Positions 5,415-8,410 of a stretch of 8,410 nucleotides of DNA are shown here, piece by piece (the first letter of the stretch is position 1; each line of letters opens with the position of its first letter). The notes beneath the pieces are model-generated. The model was given only the letters and a program-made list of their open reading frames with translations, had not been told where the DNA came from and ran no database searches. The position numbers and the translations under genes are program-made. The stretch covers positions 1-8,410 of the forward strand of contig CAZNNL010000070.1 of the NCBI GenBank assembly GCA_964574395.1. Direction: 5' to 3'. The DNA is from JAXGQD01 sp964574395 (GTDB lineage Bacteria > Bacillota > Clostridia > Saccharofermentanales > Fastidiosipilaceae).

Positions 5415-8372
5415 TCAGTTAGAAACAAAAAACCAATTGGGCAGCCAGCGTAAATACTTTTCAACAAAATTCACATCGACGGGAAGTCCCACCAAAACGG
5501 GATAAAAGAGCAGAAACACAAGCAGAACCAACACCGCGTAGACGCTAACACCAATAACAAATTTCCGCCTGCTCACCCTCTTTTTCCATTGCATTAAACT
5601 ATGCACTATCATCAAAACGACAAATGGCACAGCTGGAAAATAGTGGTAGATAAAGCTAATCCGCGGAACCAAAACCCAGGGTAAATAGCTACTCAAATAA
5701 GCGATGATGAGGAAAACCGCAATCTTCCTATCTTCCAAAGAAACCTCCCGCTTCGGTACCGTCGCATCTTCCTGCAAGCTAGGCAGCTGCCCATCACTGC
5801 GCCTTCTCAGCATCGCCACATTAGAAAAGAATGCTGGAATGCCTACCCACCAAATGAGCGGATGACCCAGCGCAGTAATCCCAATACGAAGATTCTCGCT
5901 CACAACTTCCGCATAATACCAAATCGGTTTGAGCATAATTGGCCACTGCATCCAAGAGGACGAATACGCATGGCTAGCCGTTAACGAGCTGTGGAAATTT
6001 AACATGAACGCTTGATTTTCAAGCGTCCTGCTCAGGAGTCCTGAAGAGTGTTCGCCGACAAAAGGCAGGTAAGACAAGACGTATATTAATATTGGCAAAA
6101 CCACAAAGAAGACGACACAAGCAAGTAAGGTTTTCCATAGTTTTGCCCCAAAGCCGCTTACTATCGCACTGTGCTCAACACCAGCAGAACTCCCGAACGG
6201 GTCAGCTTTCGCATACAAATACTCGCGGTAACGACTATAAATACAATAGAAAAATACCAAGGCCAAACCGAAGGCGGAGTAAGCTGCTGACCACTTTGTG
6301 GCAAGTGCAAAACCCATAGCCAGACCACTGCCAAGTAGCGGCCAAAGCGTCTTCTTCAAGGGCTGAACATTAAAACTCATCGTGCTGTAGATGTACATGA
6401 AATAATACATAAGCAAAACAAAGAAGGTCAGAAACACATCAATTGTGGCGAGCCTCGTCTGGGTGAGATGCATGAAATCAAAGGCGAAAAGAAAAGTCAC
6501 AAGTGCGGCGGCGGCGGTGTTTTTTGTCATCCTTTTGCCAAAAAGATAAATGAGAGGAAGCATGAAAATGCCGAACAGGACCCCGGTGATGCGCCAGCCG
6601 AAAGGGTTCATGCCGAAAAGAGCGATGCCGATGGAGACGAGGGTTTTGCCAAAAGGAGGATGCGTTTTTTCGTGAGTAGGTAGGCCGTGTAGATACTCGT
6701 AAGCCGTCCGCGCGTGATAAATTTCGTCGAAATACATGCTGTGGAGGTAGGCATTTGACTGGGGAAAATTACTGGCTTCGTCGAACAGGGCGGCGTATTG
6801 GCTTGCGTTTTGTGGCAAAACTATCCCCCCATTCGCATCCTGAAACACAAATTCAAGCACATGAACCGATTTGTCCAGGAGTTTTAGGCGAAGCTGTTTG
6901 GCAGGTTCGGCCAAATCGTGTGACTCCCAGGTGAAAACATTTTTCAAATAAAGCTCGCCTGCACTCACCCATTCTTCCTGATCCGAATCACGTTTTTCTA
7001 TGGCGAAACTTGTTTTGTTTTGTGGCGCAATAAAGTACGTGAGACGGTGCGGTACCTCTGTTTCAGAAAATGTGAAATGAAGCGCTTCGTTTGTAGCCAG
7101 TTGCACACCATTTGTCGGGCTAGTGTGACTTCCCAGATTAGGAATGGCAAAAACACTATACAGCAAGGTGATGCCAAGTATTAATATCAGATCTAGCTTG
7201 CTGATTTTGCGCGGTTTGTCCATCTCTAAACGCGGCTTCGGTTTGTTAAGCAGCTCTGCTTTAGAATTCATAAGTCTAATTAGATAGCGCATGAATAAGA
7301 CATAAAACAGCAAACTGCCAGCTGAAATGAGCAGGACGATTGGATCGTCTTTGGCAATTGATCCTGGCGTGTAGAAGTAAAAAACATGAGCTGTATTGTA
7401 AAAATGCAGTGTTGCAAAACCTGCAAACAAGCCCCACAGCGCTTTAGAAGGTTGATAAATCAGGACAAAAGTGAGCAACGCAAATAGCGGAAACAAGTAA
7501 CGCTCATGCATCCGCACCGAGAACATGAACATCGTTAAGACAATAAATGCGCTCAAGATGAAATATTTTGCGGGATTGTTTTTCAAGCGGCGGGCGAAAA
7601 CAAAAACCAAAGCAACTATAGCCAAGATTACGAGTAAGCCCCAGGTCTTGGTGGAAAAGAACATGAATTTTGTATCTTGCTTCAACCAGTTCATTCCCAA
7701 CATTGCCCAGAAGTTGTAGGCGTTGACCGAGGCGTAGGGATAGGAACCGAGTGTTGAAACATACTGCGTTATGACTTTGTCCATGCCGAAAGGGAGCGCT
7801 ACAACTAGCATGCCCAAAATAACAGATAAGCCTGAAAACAAATTATAGAGGAATTTCTTCTTTTCTATTTTTGGCAAAAAGACATGCTCGTATATGCCCA
7901 ACATAAGAATCGGGGCAAAAATCAAGGTTTGAGGTTTTAGGAGAACACCGATGCCAAAAGCGAGATAGGCGGCCGACATTTTGCCATCATTAAGGAAAAG
8001 ACAAAGCAGGACAACGCACAAGGTATGGCTAGCATCCACTTGCGCCCAGACAGAAGAATTGAAAATAATCGCAGGAAGGAACAAATAGCTTGACATCAAG
8101 GAAAGCGCCTTGACCGGTTTCAGATGCTTTGTGGCGGCTCGAAAAATCAAATAACTAGTGGCCAAATCACACGCAATGGCGGGGAGCTTGAGCAGCAAAA
8201 TATGGGGAGCGGAGAGATAGTCTATTTGAAGAATAGAGCGCAGAAATCCAATCCAATAAAGCACATACATATATAAGGGTGGATAATCTGAAAAGTACTC
8301 TGCAGAATAGAACTGCGCGGGGCCTCCCTTAAACATGCGTTCGGACCAAGCACCAAAACAACAAATATTCAC
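5415..8372 (-). CDS. Two-module membrane glycosyltransferase: Gpi18-like GT-C plus GT39/PMT
   Basis: Large polytopic membrane protein expected to transfer sugars from a polyprenyl-phosphate carrier to protein or cell-surface glycan on the outer face; donor and acceptor are unknown. Module 1 (about 1-365) shows Gpi18-like landmarks: GGPAQFYS and SDYPPLYMYVLY (18-39), SVWAQVDA (107-114), GVLLKPQ (142-148) and RMHERYLFP (287-295). A basic cytoplasmic stretch (about 371-392) and a helix (393-410) begin module 2. A soluble segment (411-545) follows, then PMT motifs: FDEIYHARTAYEYLHG (548-563, catalytic DE), THPPFGK (570-576), QTRLATIDVF (638-647), ATKWSA (691-696), HAYSSSWMQWPIMLKPI (801-817) and LPWVLVPRISFIYHYFPAVPF in two parts (897-917). 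Roughly 20 hydrophobic helices are visible. The GTG start has GGGAG seven bases upstream and an in-frame TGA 24 bases before it. However, the first helix of module 1 is absent and Asn stands where I recall an Asp, so a 5' frameshift is possible. Confidence 0.85.
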   Translation of the reverse strand: MNICCFGAWSERMFKGGPAQFYSAEYFSDYPPLYMYVLYWIGFLRSILQIDYLSAPHILLLKLPAIACDLATSYLIFRAATKHLKPVKALSLMSSYLFLPAIIFNSSVWAQVDASHTLCVVLLCLFLNDGKMSAAYLAFGIGVLLKPQTLIFAPILMLGIYEHVFLPKIEKKKFLYNLFSGLSVILGMLVVALPFGMDKVITQYVSTLGSYPYASVNAYNFWAMLGMNWLKQDTKFMFFSTKTWGLLVILAIVALVFVFARRLKNNPAKYFILSAFIVLTMFMFSVRMHERYLFPLFALLTFVLIYQPSKALWGLFAGFATLHFYNTAHVFYFYTPGSIAKDDPIVLLISAGSLLFYVLFMRYLIRLMNSKAELLNKPKPRLEMDKPRKISKLDLILILGITLLYSVFAIPNLGSHTSPTNGVQLATNEALHFTFSETEVPHRLTYFIAPQNKTSFAIEKRDSDQEEWVSAGELYLKNVFTWESHDLAEPAKQLRLKLLDKSVHVLEFVFQDANGGIVLPQNASQYAALFDEASNFPQSNAYLHSMYFDEIYHARTAYEYLHGLPTHEKTHPPFGKTLVSIGIALFGMNPFGWRITGVLFGIFMLPLIYLFGKRMTKNTAAAALVTFLFAFDFMHLTQTRLATIDVFLTFFVLLMYYFMYIYSTMSFNVQPLKKTLWPLLGSGLAMGFALATKWSAAYSAFGLALVFFYCIYSRYREYLYAKADPFGSSAGVEHSAIVSGFGAKLWKTLLACVVFFVVLPILIYVLSYLPFVGEHSSGLLSRTLENQAFMLNFHSSLTASHAYSSSWMQWPIMLKPIWYYAEVVSENLRIGITALGHPLIWWVGIPAFFSNVAMLRRRSDGQLPSLQEDATVPKREVSLEDRKIAVFLIIAYLSSYLPWVLVPRISFIYHYFPAVPFVVLMIVHSLMQWKKRVSRRKFVIGVSVYAVLVLLVFLLFYPVLVGLPVDVNFVEKYLRWLPNWFFVSN

Positions 8373-8410
8373 TACGCAACTCCCGCAGAATAGTCATCCC
8401 CGAACTCAAG
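8372..8410 (-). CDS. End of an upstream reading frame, or displaced N-terminus of the glycosyltransferase
   Basis: A frame open from the window edge encodes LEFGDDYSAGVA and stops at TAG (8374-8372). The last base of the TAG is the first of the GTG start of the next gene, a 1-base stop-start overlap typical of coupled genes. Alternatively this is the missing N-terminal part of the glycosyltransferase, put out of frame by one base: a single added base, for example in the GGG run at 8384-8382, would join the frames. The 12 residues do not decide between these readings. Confidence 0.3.
   Translation of the reverse strand, partial: LEFGDDYSAGVA
8380..8384 (-). promoter_or_regulatory. Shine-Dalgarno site before the GTG start of the glycosyltransferase
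   Basis: The minus strand has GGGAG seven bases before the GTG at 8372-8370. The spacing and match are good, and it is the main support for starting the protein at this GTG. If the gene is frameshifted, the match is a coincidence inside coding sequence. Confidence 0.5.

Noticed and set aside
5255..5467. Minus-strand open frame of 70 codons across the end of the glycosyltransferase and the ctsR promoter
   Set aside because: It overlaps the 3' end of a clear gene and reads through the -35 box and operator 2. It resembles no family and has no plausible SD.

Overview
The window suggests a Bacillota (Firmicutes) genome, most likely a Clostridia-type organism of moderate GC content. The evidence is a complete ctsR-mcsA-mcsB-clpC stress operon with Bacillota-type CtsR operators, a SigA-type promoter and Shine-Dalgarno-led genes. 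The genus cannot be fixed from this sequence. All real genes lie on the minus strand, so the biological reading order runs from right to left.

Right part (about 8410 to 5415): one large polytopic membrane glycosyltransferase gene. It encodes two GT-C modules in one chain: an N-terminal Gpi18-like module and a C-terminal GT39/PMT module with a DE motif. A soluble, probably beta-sandwich segment sits in the first outer loop of the second module. The apparent start is a GTG next to the window edge. The expected first membrane helix is missing, so the true start may lie outside the window behind a frameshift.

Middle (5414 to 5214): the control region of the stress operon. It holds a strong TTGACA/TATAAT promoter and two identical perfect CtsR operators 77 bp apart. 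One overlaps the predicted transcription start and the other lies upstream of the -35. No convincing terminator separates the glycosyltransferase from this region.

Left part (5213 to 115): ctsR (repressor), mcsA (zinc-binding activator and adaptor), mcsB (protein arginine kinase) and clpC (AAA+ unfoldase), then an intrinsic terminator at 63-37. From family knowledge, CtsR represses the operon. On stress, McsB with McsA marks proteins with phospho-arginine, and ClpC (with ClpP, not in this window) unfolds and degrades them. Most key residues are visible, and McsA and ClpC carry long low-complexity C-terminal tails. The ctsR-mcsA gap is filled by 18-bp repeats that read, in the -1 frame, as an Ala/Thr/Lys-rich tail. 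This suggests a one-base loss near the end of ctsR, or an assembly error. The first 36 bases may be the leader of another minus-strand gene. No RNA genes, insertion sequences, CRISPR arrays or phage genes were seen, and no gene-free stretch exceeds 300 bases.
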